Part shown: piece by piece, positions 1-10,754 of the stretch
Layout of the letters: each line of letters starts with the position of its first letter
Position numbering within the stretch: position 1 is the first letter of the stretch
Notes under the pieces: generated by a model
What the model was told of the DNA's origin: nothing
Database searches by the model: none
The model's input: only the letters and a program-made list of their open reading frames with translations
Translations under genes and position numbers: made by a program
From: Hippopus hippopus
Lineage: Eukaryota; Mollusca; Bivalvia; Cardiida; Cardiidae
Length of the DNA stretch: 64,000 nt
NCBI GenBank assembly: GCA_946811185.2
Contig: OX328101.1
Span: forward strand, 14,988,122-15,052,121
Direction of reading: 5' to 3'

Positions 1-1121
1 ATGTGGCGCAAGAAAATGCCGATTGGCGAAAATGACTGGCGCCGATATTTCTCATATCGGGATGCCGTACATTTTAATACTGGTCCCCTTCACCACAATG
101 CGTGGATGCATGACCGCTAATTCATCGATAAAGTTGAAGTTAATTAGCAGGAATAAACTACGGCATCGACGTAATCCAAATTATTTTACAGATCGATAAC
201 ATTCACACCTGACTATCCGAATATACATGCACTTCCGATAACATAAACTTCCGGCTATATTGTCAGTTAATTTCAGAAAATTGTAATAAAGTGAAAGTAT
301 CGAAGACCAGAGTCCCATATAAATCGTGAATATTGGTTAAATGTCAAAATGAATTATAATCGCAGGTAAAATTGATAGATTCTGTATTAAATTAATATAG
401 ACCTATGTACAGCGGTTTACAAGATGCCGACCACGTCGGCACTGACTAAAACCAGGATGGTTATGTTATCGTCGTCCTTGAAGTTTTCTAAGTTGTTTTT
501 CCTGCATTCATCAACCACCTTTCGAAAAACGTGTTTGGTTTTTAACATTTTAACTTATGTATGTTTCAAAATGTAAATAGTCCCCTCATGAAAATTTTTT
601 TCTAGATGTAGAAATTTCTCTAAATGAGCAATTTCTACTTTCGTAACAATTTTTCTTACATTGACTTTGTTGTTTGGTTTGTACCATTTAAACCTCTATC
701 TGTTTCATAAAAGTCTCTCTTTAAAACTTTGTTACAACAGGAGAAATGGTTATCAATGACCTAGTTCTGCTTTTGTCACAGTGGTTTTTACAAATATTAA
801 TGACAGATCTACTTAAACTTAATACATAATGATTTTTCATTGTTAACAAAACTAATTTTTGGAATTGTGGAATATATTCACACAATCAACATAAATACAA
901 GTAATTAAATCAGATAAAAACAAATGTTTTCTTGTTTATATTATTGCTCATGACACAACCATGCAATGATACCTTATTGACCAATTCTTGATTATGCCCG
1001 ACCTACTGTACTTTCATTTTAAAATTGGCACCAACTGGCTCCAATTATTCAATTTTGCGCAAACTTTTCTCATTTGGCGAAAGTGATGGTGCAAGAAAAA
1101 AAGCAGCTAGAGGGAACCCTG
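1..1121 (+). mobile_element. CAGGG-family element A, copy 1 (left end outside window)
   Basis: This stretch is the reverse complement of the terminal and interior parts of the element at 19704-24056, without that copy's three internal insertions. Shared blocks include the GGCGAAAATGACTGG segment near base 30, the ACGACGATAAC block near 460-475, the AACAAAGT/ACCAAACAAC area at 660-720 and the TTTGCGCAAACTTTTCTC end at 1050-1080. It ends GAGGGAACCCTG at 1121, inside a HINE tandem repeat. About 45 bases of the left end lie before the window. No transposase ORF is visible, so it is a non-autonomous DNA element. It serves as the empty-site reference for the nested copy. Confidence 0.8.
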
Positions 1122-1570
1122 GAGATATCATCAAGACAAACATTCTGACCAACTTTCAGGAGTTTTGGACAGAAAATATGGCCTCTAGAGCGTACACAAG
1201 GTTTTTCTAAGATTTGCCCTAGTGACCTAGTTTTTGACCCGACATGACCCATTTTCGAACTCATCCGAGATATCATCAAGACAAACATTCTGACCAACTT
1301 TCAAGAGTTTTGGACTAAAAATGTGGCTTCTAGAGTGTACACAAGGTTTTTCTAAGATTTGACCTAGTGACCTAGTTTTTGACTCGACATGGCCCATTTT
1401 CGAACTCGTCTGAGATATCATCAAGACAAACATTCTGACCAAGTTTCATGAGTATCGGACTGAAAATATGGTCTCTATAGCGTACACAAGGTAAAAGTTG
1501 ACGACGGATGCCGGACACAGCACGATCACAAAAGCTCACCATGAGCACTTTGTGCTTCGGTGAGCTAAAA
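1122..1570 (+). mobile_element. HINE/pearl-like (Helitron-related) fragment, 3' part
   Basis: Three tandem units of 145 bp (the CATCAAGACAAACATTCTG block recurs at 1129, 1274 and 1419) are followed by an ACGGATGCCGGACAC segment, a hairpin AGCACTTTGTGCT, and the end GGTGAGCTAAAAA. This is the 3' terminus seen in the complete copies at 12832-14153 and 57231-60502. The 5' part lies beyond element A, which inserted into it. Short ORFs across the tandem units are by-products of the repeat. Confidence 0.75.
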
Positions 1571-1607
1571 AAGAGGCCGTAAACCATTACATTTTAAAAT
1601 AGATTGA

Positions 1608-3113
1608 TTAAGATTTCATTACAGTTGTGTCCGGATTGGACGAGTGCCAATTGTCAGTGTCCTTGTTCCAAGGATCTTTAGGAACGGACCAGATAGAGGC
1701 TTCTGAATCTGAAGCCTCACCTTCCAGATTTTCAGTATCTGCATCCATGTCCTCTAGCTCCGAAAATCTGTTGGAGGTAGGGACAGGATCATTTACTCTG
1801 TGTTTCACAAGATCCATAAGCATCTCCAGATTGTGGTTTAGGTTTGGAGGAAGACCTTTTAGGAGGTTGGGGTGCATGATTAGATTTGTTATCTTTTGAT
1901 GAAACGTTAGATTTAGTTGCAGACTGTGAAGATGGAGGTTGGGGTTTTTTTTGGAGACTGTTGTGAAGGGGGAGATGGTTTAGAAGCTTTTTTCAAAGAG
2001 ATATTTTGCAAAGAGGTAGATGGCTTTGAAGTTTTTTGTGAAGAAATACTTTTGAGAGTTTGTGGGTTTTGAGGGTGCTGAAGAGGTTTTGTTTGTTTTA
2101 GACGCAGATGGAGAGTCAGGAATTAGTTTGGACAAAGTGGATGGAGGGAGGAGTTCTTTCAGCTCAGTAGCTACATCAGGAAATTTTTGAAGGAGAACTT
2201 TCGCAAGAATCTTACAAGTGCTGCAGTCGTCCTTTTCAGTTGACGAGCCAACAACACCTGCATAGCTAGGACTAGAAGAGGTTTTCTTGCGTTGTTCAAA
2301 TATTTTCCTTGCTTCTGGAAAGCTAACATTATTGTTTTATTTAATGGACAGGATTTCTTTTTCTTCCCTCTATACAGGACACTCTCTTGAAAAAGTAGTG
2401 TGTGGAGACTTACAATTAATGCAAAGAGGAGGATTTGAATATGTAATACTGTCATGGTCAGGTCCTTGTTGAGCACATTTTGAGCATGTTTCTTGATTTG
2501 GACATTTACTGATGTGATGGCCATACCACTGGCATTTAAAACATCGCAAGGGATTTGGCACATACACATCTACTTTTACAATTTGGAAGCCTATCTTGAA
2601 AGATGTTGGAAGAACAGGTGAAGAAAATGTTAAAATGTATGTAAGTCTCTGTTCTCCATCTCTGTGTACAGAAATCCGCTGAACATCGGATACACCTTGT
2701 TGTTTCAGGTTGTCTTTAATTTCTTGTAAGGAGTTGCAGTAGGTAAGTTCTTTGCATCTAATTACTCCTTTACAAAAATTGAGTGAAGGATGTGGGAAAA
2801 TTTTAACGTCTGTGTCAAAGAATTTTGTGTTTTTTAAAAGATTCAGTGCTTGTTGATTAGTGAGACATTCAACTTGGAGGGTCTAGTCTATAAGTTTTTT
2901 AACAGATTTTGGAGTTCCAAGGATGCTAGATATTTGTTTTTCTATTATGAAAGGAGAGAGTTTTGTTATAGGTTTTGAAGGATCTTGGGACTGGATAACA
3001 ATAAAACGTGGATAGTGAAAAGAAGAAGTAGAAATTGAAGGTTCTGTTTCAGATTCACTATCTGAAATAGGGCATTTGCTTTCATTGCGCTTGGCTTTTT
3101 TTGGGGACGCCAT
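1608..3113 (-). pseudogene. LINE ORF1 (gag-like, zinc-knuckle RNA-binding protein), dead
   Basis: The likely start codon is at 3111-3113 (MASPKKAKRNES...), preceded by a GC-richer leader to about 3230 that reads like a LINE 5' UTR. The N-terminal part is Ser/Asp/Glu-rich. One frame then runs to about 2290 through an RNA-binding-like region and a cysteine cluster: CFKCQWYGHHISKC (C-x2-C-x4-H-x4-C) followed by CSKC and CINC...H...C, as in Jockey/I-type ORF1 nucleic-acid-binding proteins. In-frame stops interrupt it at 2883-2885, just after the third knuckle (CPV then TAG, about 2370), and 15 codons later. A Ser/Glu-rich C-terminal part ends near 1608 in a shifted frame. No endonuclease or reverse transcriptase follows because the sequence changes to a HINE at 1570. 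ORF1 proteins bind the element's RNA in its RNP; this copy cannot. Confidence 0.75.
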
Positions 3114-3239
3114 GCTTGTGTTTAAAGTTTCACCACCGATGCTCCCCACCCGCCACGGAGCCCAACAAGCGGACATGGTCTGGGGAAAACCCATTCGCAG
3201 ACCATGACAGGGATACATCAGTGGTTTACTTGATATGAA

Positions 3240-3735
3240 AGGGCTAAACTGGACAGATGCATTCTCGGAGAAAGTCCTACCAAGCTTAGACGATCATTGA
3301 GGGGTTACAAATGTCAGTCAAATACCAAAGAACTTTCACCGTTTGGCCCATAAGCCACCGCCTTCTAGGGCAGAACAAGAAATATAAAATCTGAAAAGAG
3401 TGTGATATGAAGATATGGAGAAGACGGTAATTTTAATTGAGAGAAGGGTGCAAAAGAAAGAACATATTAGATGCCCTAGGGCAAGGCATGACCAGCCGAC
3501 TGATAAGGACGGGCCTTCCTGACCTCTCGTTTAGTTCAGTTCAAGGCAAAAACAGAGCTATGAAAGGGCCGAGCTCTGAATCCACTCAACCACCAGGATC
3601 CCGTCATCGAACGACACGAGTTGCAGCCCTGCTGTAGTGCGACAGCTGGCCTATTTCTATCTGACAGTAGATCAAGATCAGATGTGCATGTTATGTGCTA
3701 GGCACTCTGTACTGGTTATAAAAGGGCTATCTGTT
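3240..3735. other. no gene recognised
   Basis: Unique-looking AT-rich sequence upstream of the LINE leader. Short ORFs at 3437-3637 and 3637-3870 have no motif, and the second runs into the repeat at 3736. I see nothing functional here. Confidence 0.4.
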
Positions 3736-3813
3736 ATTATACCCCCGCAAAACGAATGTTTCTGTCAAAGCGCTGGCGGGGGTATTGAGTCACATTCAGT
3801 GACAGCTCTAGTT
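3736..3813 (-). repeat. fragment of the 'TATACCCCC' repeat
   Basis: TTATACCCCCGCAAAACG...GTTTCTGTCAAAGCGCTGG followed by GGGGGTATTGAGTCACATTCAGTGACAGC split over adjacent bases. It matches the reverse complement of 25908-26066, but the middle part (with an ACGG-rich stretch in the other copy) is deleted here. Confidence 0.65.
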
Positions 3814-4297
3814 TTTCACTTTTCACAGTCATATCACTGGGACAGCTCACCTATTTGTGGATCTAGTTGATTTCACTAGTACTGTGCTTGGTGTCTGAAG
3901 TGTCTTGCCAAAAGAAGCTCCCAATAACGAGCCCTGTGCTTGGAGTGAAGATCAAACCAAGGGTCTCCAAGTCACAAATACTACATCTTATTACTGAGCA
4001 ACTAGGACCCCTAGAAAGGCTATTTGTAAATCATAACAATTTTAATCAAAGTGCTGTCGGCACTGTAATCGGTCGACACTGAATTACTACAAAGGTTTGA
4101 AATCACAAATCAAATGGCAGTTGTTGAACTATGTATGGGATAGAAATCCTATACCTTATAAGTAAGCCACGTAGGAACCCTCTTTCTTAACTGTCCTTTA
4201 CAAATTAGTAGTTTCATGGAATGCTAAAGATATATGTTTGCCAGTTGACAGCAATAGAACGTTAAATATATTTGATAATTCCGATCAGTAGTACCCA

Positions 4298-4509
4298 TTA
4301 ATCCTTATCCTGCTAAACACCCAAAGTGAAATTTTCAGTTCGATAGTAAAAACCCAAATATTGCTATTTCAAAGTTATGTTTTGGGGAATAACATTCCCT
4401 TATCAGACAATGTAGATCCAACATCAGACTGCATGTTCTGCGCAGTCTGATCTTGACCTACACTGTCCATAAATGGTCAGTAAGTTGCGCTTAGCAGCTT
4501 AAGGGTTAA
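4298..4509. mobile_element. MITE-K (TTAA-flanked hairpin MITE)
   Basis: TTAA at both ends (4298-4301 and 4506-4509). The inverted termini are TTAATCCTTATCCTGCTAA and CTTAGCAGCTTAAGGGTTAA. A central hairpin at about 4411-4470 pairs AGATCCAACATCAGACTGC with GCAGTCTGATCTTGACCT. The paralogous site near 27600 lacks it and keeps only a short unduplicated sequence, so the insertion postdates the segmental duplication. A TTAA target suggests a piggyBac- or Kolobok-type transposase supplied in trans. Confidence 0.8.
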
Positions 4510-4908
4510 TAAGCTTTAGATGTCACTCATCATGAATAGCAGTACCTACCTTTTAAAAAAGTTTTACAAAATAAAATTATTCTTTTCTGTAACTTTTGCA
4601 AATTTGGTAACTGTAATTGTACTGCAACATATTGTCAGATATTATCAATAATATCCATACTTTAAAATGGTGTGAATAAGTCGTATAAAATACGCCTGTA
4701 TCATGATTATCAAATTGTTTACTTTCGGCTACAAGTGGGCCTTTTATGTTTTCCGTTTTTAACGAGCAATCATGTTTATCTGGAAAAATTGTCCTACCTA
4801 ACATTTTTTGACTGGCTAAATTGTCCTGGGCAAAATCGTTCTGTCCAAAGCATCAGCTGGCCAATTTCTCCAACATTACTTTAAAAGAATGTAGAATCTA
4901 CCCAACCC

Positions 4909-5145
4909 TCAACCCTTTACCAAATGATATAATTTAAGACTTGTCCATATCGAAAGCATTTGCACATGACGAATCAAATGTAGACCAAATGATGATCTGA
5001 ATCGTTGAAAGGGTAAAAAAAAAAAAAAAAACATTGTGTGATAAGGAGAAAACGATGGTTATCTGCATTTTCCTTTTTCCACAATGTTTTTAACAGCCGT
5101 CTTCCTCGGGGTCATCAAAAACGGGATAGGTTGATTAAGAGTCAA
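4909..5145. mobile_element. MITE-L (hairpin MITE), old copy
   Basis: Begins CAACCCTTTACCAAATG and ends near GATTAAGAGTCAA. It contains a GGAGAAAACGATGGTTATCTGC core and matches 27993-28226 in the other duplication copy, so it predates the duplication. A run of A's interrupts the left half at about 5015-5030. Confidence 0.65.
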
Positions 5146-5471
5146 AATACTCAGTTATGGCCTTTTACTGTTGGAAAAACAATATCCAAATATTACAATT
5201 TCATGGTCGGTTTTTTTTTTTCATATATATCCTACATAAACAGACAATTAAGATCTTAGATATGTACGTCTATTGATCTGCACTGCATTCAAAGGACAGT
5301 CTTATCTTGATCTTTTATTGTCTTCAAAAGCGACTTTACTTGTCTTTAAACAACACAGGTCATTGTATTTGAGTCATTCTAATGAGCAAAAGCATCACTG
5401 CAGTAAACCTTGTGCTCTAAATCTGAAATATGGAAAGGATGAGAATCACCCAATATATAGTAGCTGATGAG

Positions 5472-5735
5472 TTGCTTGCATTGGGGTTTTAACGCCATTT
5501 CAACAACTAAGGTCATATCATGGCGGTCGGTGACGCACATGTGTTTCCTGGCTTTCTCACACCAGTACCAACACAACTTTTTTTTCCAAAGCCACCGACT
5601 ACTTTTCTCACATGCTTCAGCAGAGGTGAGAGGCGAAAATACGCCGGAAAGAAAGTTCGCCTCAACTGGGTATCGAACTCACAACCACCAGGTCATGAGT
5701 CCGACACGCTCACCACTGAGCCACCCGGGCGGGGC
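5472..5735 (-). mobile_element. tRNA-derived SINE with 13-bp TSD
   Basis: Read on the minus strand, the 5' head has tRNA-like pol III boxes: box A TGGCTCAGTGGTGAG and box B GAGTTCGATACCC. The body follows, with a tail containing the GTTAAAAC motif. The direct repeat AGTAGCTGATGAG flanks it at 5459-5471 and 5736-5748, and the paralogous locus near 28545 has a single similar copy and no SINE. It is therefore a clean retroposition after the duplication. The ORFs 5467-5790 and 5520-5744 fall inside it and are not genes. Confidence 0.85.
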
Positions 5736-6299
5736 AGTAGCTGATGAGACAAACATGTTACTGAGTTTTACATTTAAAGCACTGAACTAATGAAATAGAT
5801 ATGTTAAGTGTGGAAAAGCAGCCTATTAGAGGGCCATTGCTGTCACAAGGCTTGACTAGAATATCTCAGAAAACTGGCATGACAGATCCAAGATCTGATT
5901 GCTTGTTCTAGGAAGTCTGGTCTGAATCTGCGCTCTCCGAAAAAAGCTTTTTCCCTGGTCAGTTGATTCAGACATGGAGAATATGACGTTAAGTCAGCTT
6001 ATTTGTTTTGCATTTTCAGGGTTTTTTTTCTCTATGAAAATGCTCTATTTAACTCTACCAAATGACAAAATGTTGAAAATCTTTCAAATGATGAAAAAAA
6101 AACGCGATGAGGAAAAAGAGAACATGCTGAATACATGCAGTTTTTCCCACTATATTATAAAGGCCCACAGGATTGTTTGGTCAAGGGTTAACAGACTGAT
6201 TCCAGTCTTTAGAATCTCATCAAGAAGAAACATGTTAGTGAGCATGTAAAATGGTAGTGCTGTGGATGGAAGGGGAGGAAGAGGGGCTACAAAAACGAT

Positions 6300-6513
6300 T
6301 TAACCCTTAACCTGCTAAATAAATGAAATGAAGTTTTCAAGCTCACAGTAAAAACCCAAGTTGTTACTATTTCAAAGGTATTTTTGGCAAAAAAAATATC
6401 TTCTTATTGGACAATGTAGATCCAAAATCAGACTGCATGTAGTGTGCAATCTGATCTTTATCTAAACTGTCTGCAAGAGGTCATAAAGTCACGCTTAGCA
6501 GCCCAAGGGTTAA
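6300..6513. mobile_element. MITE-K
   Basis: TTAA 6300-6303 and 6510-6513; termini TTAACCCTTAACCTGCTAA and CTTAGCAGCCCAAGGGTTAA; central inverted repeat around CAGACTGCATGTAGTGTGCA. Present at the same place in the second duplication copy (29068-29280), so it is older than the duplication. Confidence 0.75.
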
Positions 6514-7050
6514 TACATCCTAAGCTGAAAGATGCGTAATCAGATCTATGCTGCTCAGTATTGTGAATGGACAGTCTGGTTACTAAGGTTGCAAACGTGG
6601 GATAACCAGTCCATTCTGAAAATGTTTACATAATGGACTCTCTGCTAGGGTCGTAAACCCTTGCACAACTCTACATCCTTTGTCCCTCACAGCTTCACAC
6701 GCTTCACCTCGCTAACAATAAACAACCAACAGCCGAATACTATTTTAAACTTACGGCTGTTACCCGTTGCATGTACATCAGTTTGCTCTAAGGCAAAACA
6801 ATCTAAATTTTCAAATTCTTTTAAAGCAATGTTTCCATACAAACTCAGTTCCATTGCAATTTTATCCCTGCTCAAGGCCAAATGACCTATCATCTTTTCA
6901 ACACCTGCTACATATACAGAGAGCACTTGTCCCAACTCAGCTGATCCCGTAACTACGTGATCAACGGATCACTCGATGTTTGCCAAATAATATGGACAGC
7001 AGACGACTACAAGATTTCTTTACATAACCCGATACACTCGATTCGCACTT

Positions 7051-7772
7051 GTTTCATTCACGAACTTGTTGCTTTATCACTGACCCCATTTCTTATAACC
7101 ATGATGAAAGCAAACTGCTACAAAATTTCTAGTTTTTGCTGGCCCAAGATTTTGATTATACTGGTATTATGACATAATTAAACGCTAAACAAACTGTCAC
7201 TGCCATTTATTACATAATTGAAAAGTTAAGTATGGGATTACTTGAAGGCCTGTTTACTAATAGTTAGTATTCTTGTGCTTATCTGGGTTAAAAGTAATTT
7301 TTGTAATAAGGTCATCACAGTGGGTATTAGTGTTAAAAGGCTGTAAGTAAAGGCCGTTTGGACTTGAAGTTACATCAGTTTGCCCTCAGCGGACGGGTTT
7401 CCGAAATTTGTGGTCTCTCTAATCGTCTGGCTCACACCGACCAGTTAAAAAACCCAGGTACAAGAACTGGCAGCTCAACTATAGGATGAAATCACATTAT
7501 GCATCAACTTGGGTGAACTTAATTAGACAGAACAATTTTTTATCTTTATAAACAAGTCACAATTAGTTTATTACCATGTGAACCCTTTACCCCAACTACC
7601 CTGAGAAATACAGCTTTCGACAATGTGATGAGAAAAGAAGCAAATTCTGGTGACCAAACTTTTCTCCTCTCCTAGAGGCAAATCCAATCATTTGATAGAT
7701 CTACATTTAATCTGATGTCTATAAATGCCCATTGATCACTTACTAGTCGGCAAATTTATCCCTGGTAAAAAG
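7051..7772. other. no gene recognised
   Basis: AT-rich unique sequence between the end of the duplicated segment and the next MITE. No ORF above background and no repeat that I could match. Confidence 0.4.
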
Positions 7773-8001
7773 TAAACCCTTTACCAAACGACAAAATTTT
7801 AGACTGGTCCAAACTGAAAGCAATTGCTGACAACAAAACAAATATGACTCAAAAATTAAAATTTGTTTTGGGATGGGTAGAAAACTGTGTGGGAAAAGGA
7901 GAAAATGCTGGTTACCAGCATTTTCTCCTTTTCCCACAATGTTTTCAAAAGCCTTCTGTTTTGGGTTCGTTAAAAGTCGGGTTTGTGTGGTAAAGGGTTA
8001 A
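7773..8001. mobile_element. MITE-L, nearly complete
   Basis: Inverted termini TAAACCCTTTACCAAACGAC and GTGTGGTAAAGGGTTAA. The core is a nearly perfect hairpin, GGGAAAAGGAGAAAATGCTG then GTTACCAGCATTTTCTCC... (about 7888-7945). Length 229 bp, equal to the copy at 37009-37237. A fragment of the same hairpin core lies at about 8190-8260. Confidence 0.8.
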
Positions 8002-8464
8002 TAGATTCAATCTATTCTGACATTTAATTCCCTGATAATTTCAAGTCTACATATCTACATAATTATTCAAAAGTGTTATCAATATGAACCTCCATACTGC
8101 TTAAGAGCAACTCCAACTGAGTTTGCAGAGTGTCAATGCCTGGCCTTGAGAAATCTGTCAAATTTCTGGACCCTGAGTACACAGTATTTTGGAAACATTG
8201 TGGAAAAAGGAAAAGTGCTGGTAACCAGCATTTTCTCCTTTTCCCATGAGGTCTTTTGCCTGTTTATGGCTGTATTAAATTATTACCAGAGGGCAATGGG
8301 CCCTTAAGTGCTCACAAGTGAAGATATAAGTGATCTAGGATTCACACAGTTATATGGATCCTGGTGATGATGATGTAAAACGTATGAATATGTACTCAGA
8401 GTGCATAATCGGAATTAAGTTTTTTTATAAATGTAAAAATGGTAATTGACATGAGTGTAACCCC

Positions 8465-8732
8465 ATATGTACACGAGAATTTGACTGAAAACATACTGAC
8501 CAACTTACATGAGTTTTGGATTGAAAATGTGGTCTCTAGAGTGCACACAAAGATTTTCTAGGACTTCTCCCTATGACCTACTTTTTGACTCGCCATGACC
8601 AACTTTGTAACATGCCCAAGGGTATTATCAAGACAAACATTCTAAACAACTTTCATCAGTATCGCAATAAAAGTGTGGTCTCAAGAGTACACATGAAGTC
8701 TCTCTCGGATATATCCCAGTGACCTACCTTTT
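8465..8732 (+). mobile_element. HINE-like tandem repeat fragment (left part)
   Basis: Contains the TGACCAACTT...GTGGTCTCTAGAGTGCACAC unit of the 145-bp HINE core, without either HINE end. The same repeat resumes at 10397-10540 (GTGACCTACTTTTTGAGAG) on the far side of the pogo-type element, which inserted into it. Confidence 0.65.
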
Positions 8733-8734
8733 TA

Positions 8735-10394
8735 CAGTAAAACCTTGATATTTCGAGTCTCGAACATTCGAGAACCCTGCATTTTTCGAGCAATTTCCAT
8801 AGTCCCCGCAAAAACTCTACTATATTGCACCAAAAGTAGCTTGGTTATTTCGAGTCTCGAAAAGTCGATAATTCGAACACAGGTGTTGGTCCCTGTAACA
8901 ATTTTCCTTCTTTAAAATGATTGTTTATTCGAATACAATGTTTTCGCACCTCTCGGTCGATTGTTTTCAAACCTTTCCGAGCAAAGCTTTTTGTTGCGCC
9001 AGCCAGTCTACGGTGTGGTGTAAGTTTTACAAACTATGACAAATACCACAGGCGATTCATACTGCAGTAAGATTTGAAAAGGTATTACCGTTAATTTATG
9101 AAGAGAGGCTACATTCTGAAAGGTTTGCGATGTCTATTACGACCATCCCCCTCATCAGGGATCGTATGATCGCTGCCCTCGTGTAATTAAAACTGTCTGA
9201 TATTTCATTTTATCAAAAATCACACAAGTATTTTATTCCAGATTAGACAAGTAATTTCATCTACCAACTCTGTATGTTTGCAGCGTGTACATACACCAAC
9301 TGTTCAAAGTCACTGCAGACCCTGAAAAGACAGTTTTAAGCGTTTGTAATTGGACGATGTCTGACTTTTTATCAGTTTTCGTATCATTCTATTTATAGCA
9401 CCTGGTATTTCCAAAGTCGCTTCGCCACAGATTAAGACCCCTTTGATTACGCAATTTTTTTCTGTCTTATTACGGAGCATCATATTTCGGGTTTGAGTGA
9501 ATATCACTGGTTTGTTTTCATGGCATAGAAATTTACCTTCGACAAAGGTAAATGTCATTTTTCACGGGTTGTGTAGATATCCTGGTCTGTTTTTTTTTTT
9601 GTGTCGAGGACATTGGTAATGAGAAAAGTCGTAGTAAAGCTGGTCTTTCCTTTTGATTTCTTGTTAAATCAGCACTATACTTTCAGTAATTTACTCTTCT
9701 ATGACCACTTCAACAGCACTGCAATTACACGGTACCATTTGTGGACGTTTACATGTATCGCAACCAAAATTGCCCACCCGCACAATCCTGGTTTTTCTGG
9801 AGAAGAATCAAACTTTTGACATTTTTAACGCTTGCATTCTTCGATCGTTTACAACAACTTTTTCTAGTTGAATGGCGCCGTATCCAATGATGTTTCAGTG
9901 AAACATCGGTGTCCGAAAAAACTTAAATCTATTTCCATGTACATGTAAATTTTGTTAGTCTTTCTGGGATAGAGCAAACAAATACCTGCTGCTGTTTTCT
10001 CACATAAACAAAAGGGCGAAAGTTATAGGGGGCGAATGTGAAAGGGCAGATCGTACGATTTTGTAAAAATTACAGTACACACCTTTTCCAAAAACTATAC
10101 AAAGAAAGGCTGGATTATTTAAATATTTAATTCAAAATCCAAGAATTCATACGATCGAAACAGGAACATTTTCAGAAAATAACCCTTTCAATATGATATT
10201 GTTCAAATGTAGTAAATGATTGAATCAAATAGGAACATTAAGAAAGTTCAGTCTCTTGGGAAGTACATGTATACTTTGATCGCCGATCTTGAATGGAATG
10301 CATTTTTTATACACATTTTGGATAATTCAAACACTGCGAAAATTCGAACACTTTGCTTGTCCCCTTGGGACTTCGAATTATCGAGGTTTTACTG
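8735..10394. mobile_element. pogo/Tigger-type DNA element, non-autonomous or decayed
   Basis: Termini CAGTAAAACCTTGATATTTC and (reading inward from the right) CAGTAAAACCTCGATAATTC, with a TA on each side (8733-8734 and 10395-10396). This terminal sequence and the TA target are typical of the pogo/Tigger branch of the Tc1/mariner superfamily. Length 1660 bp. The longest internal ORFs (about 80 codons at 9310-9558 and 72 at 9601-9819) show no transposase motif, so I call it non-autonomous. Subterminal ATTCGAG/CTCGAAT motifs recur at both ends. Confidence 0.8.
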
Positions 10395-10754
10395 TACCTG
10401 ACCTGACACAAATTTGAAGTTATGCGAGATATTACCAAAACAAACCTTCTGCCCAAGTCTCATTCGTATCAGATGAAACGAGTTGCCTCTAGAGTGCATA
10501 CAAGGTTTCTATCAGATATGACCCAGTGACCTACTTTTTGAGAGAAAATTGTGGGACAGGGAGAAAATTAAGCCAGTTTCCATTATATTTTTTTACCATA
10601 TTTTCCAAAGCCATCTTTCACAGGGTTGCAAAAACACAATTTTGTATGGTAAGTGGTTCAGGGAATCTTCTCACATTATTGAAAATAATATCCCTTCTTT
10701 CTACAAGTTTGTGGGGCAATTGTCATGTCACAGAACAATTGGGGGAAAACTGCT

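Larger units (their letters stand above)
4037..7050 (+). repeat. segmental duplication, copy 1
   Basis: Collinear with 27334-29815 over essentially its whole length, with many substitutions and small indels. Shared landmarks in order: AATCAAAGTGCTGTCGGCAC; GGCAGTTGT; the MITE-L at 4909/27993; CTGCACTGCATTCAAAGGAC; the MITE-K at 6300/29068; CACAACTCTACATCCTTTGT; and AATATGGACAGCAGACGAC near the right end. Copy 1 also has a MITE-K (4298-4509) and a SINE (5472-5735) that are absent from copy 2, which accounts for most of the length difference. No ORF is conserved between the copies, so I see no gene in it. Confidence 0.85.

Noticed and set aside
5467..5790. 107-codon ORF
   Set aside because: Entirely within the SINE and its flanks.
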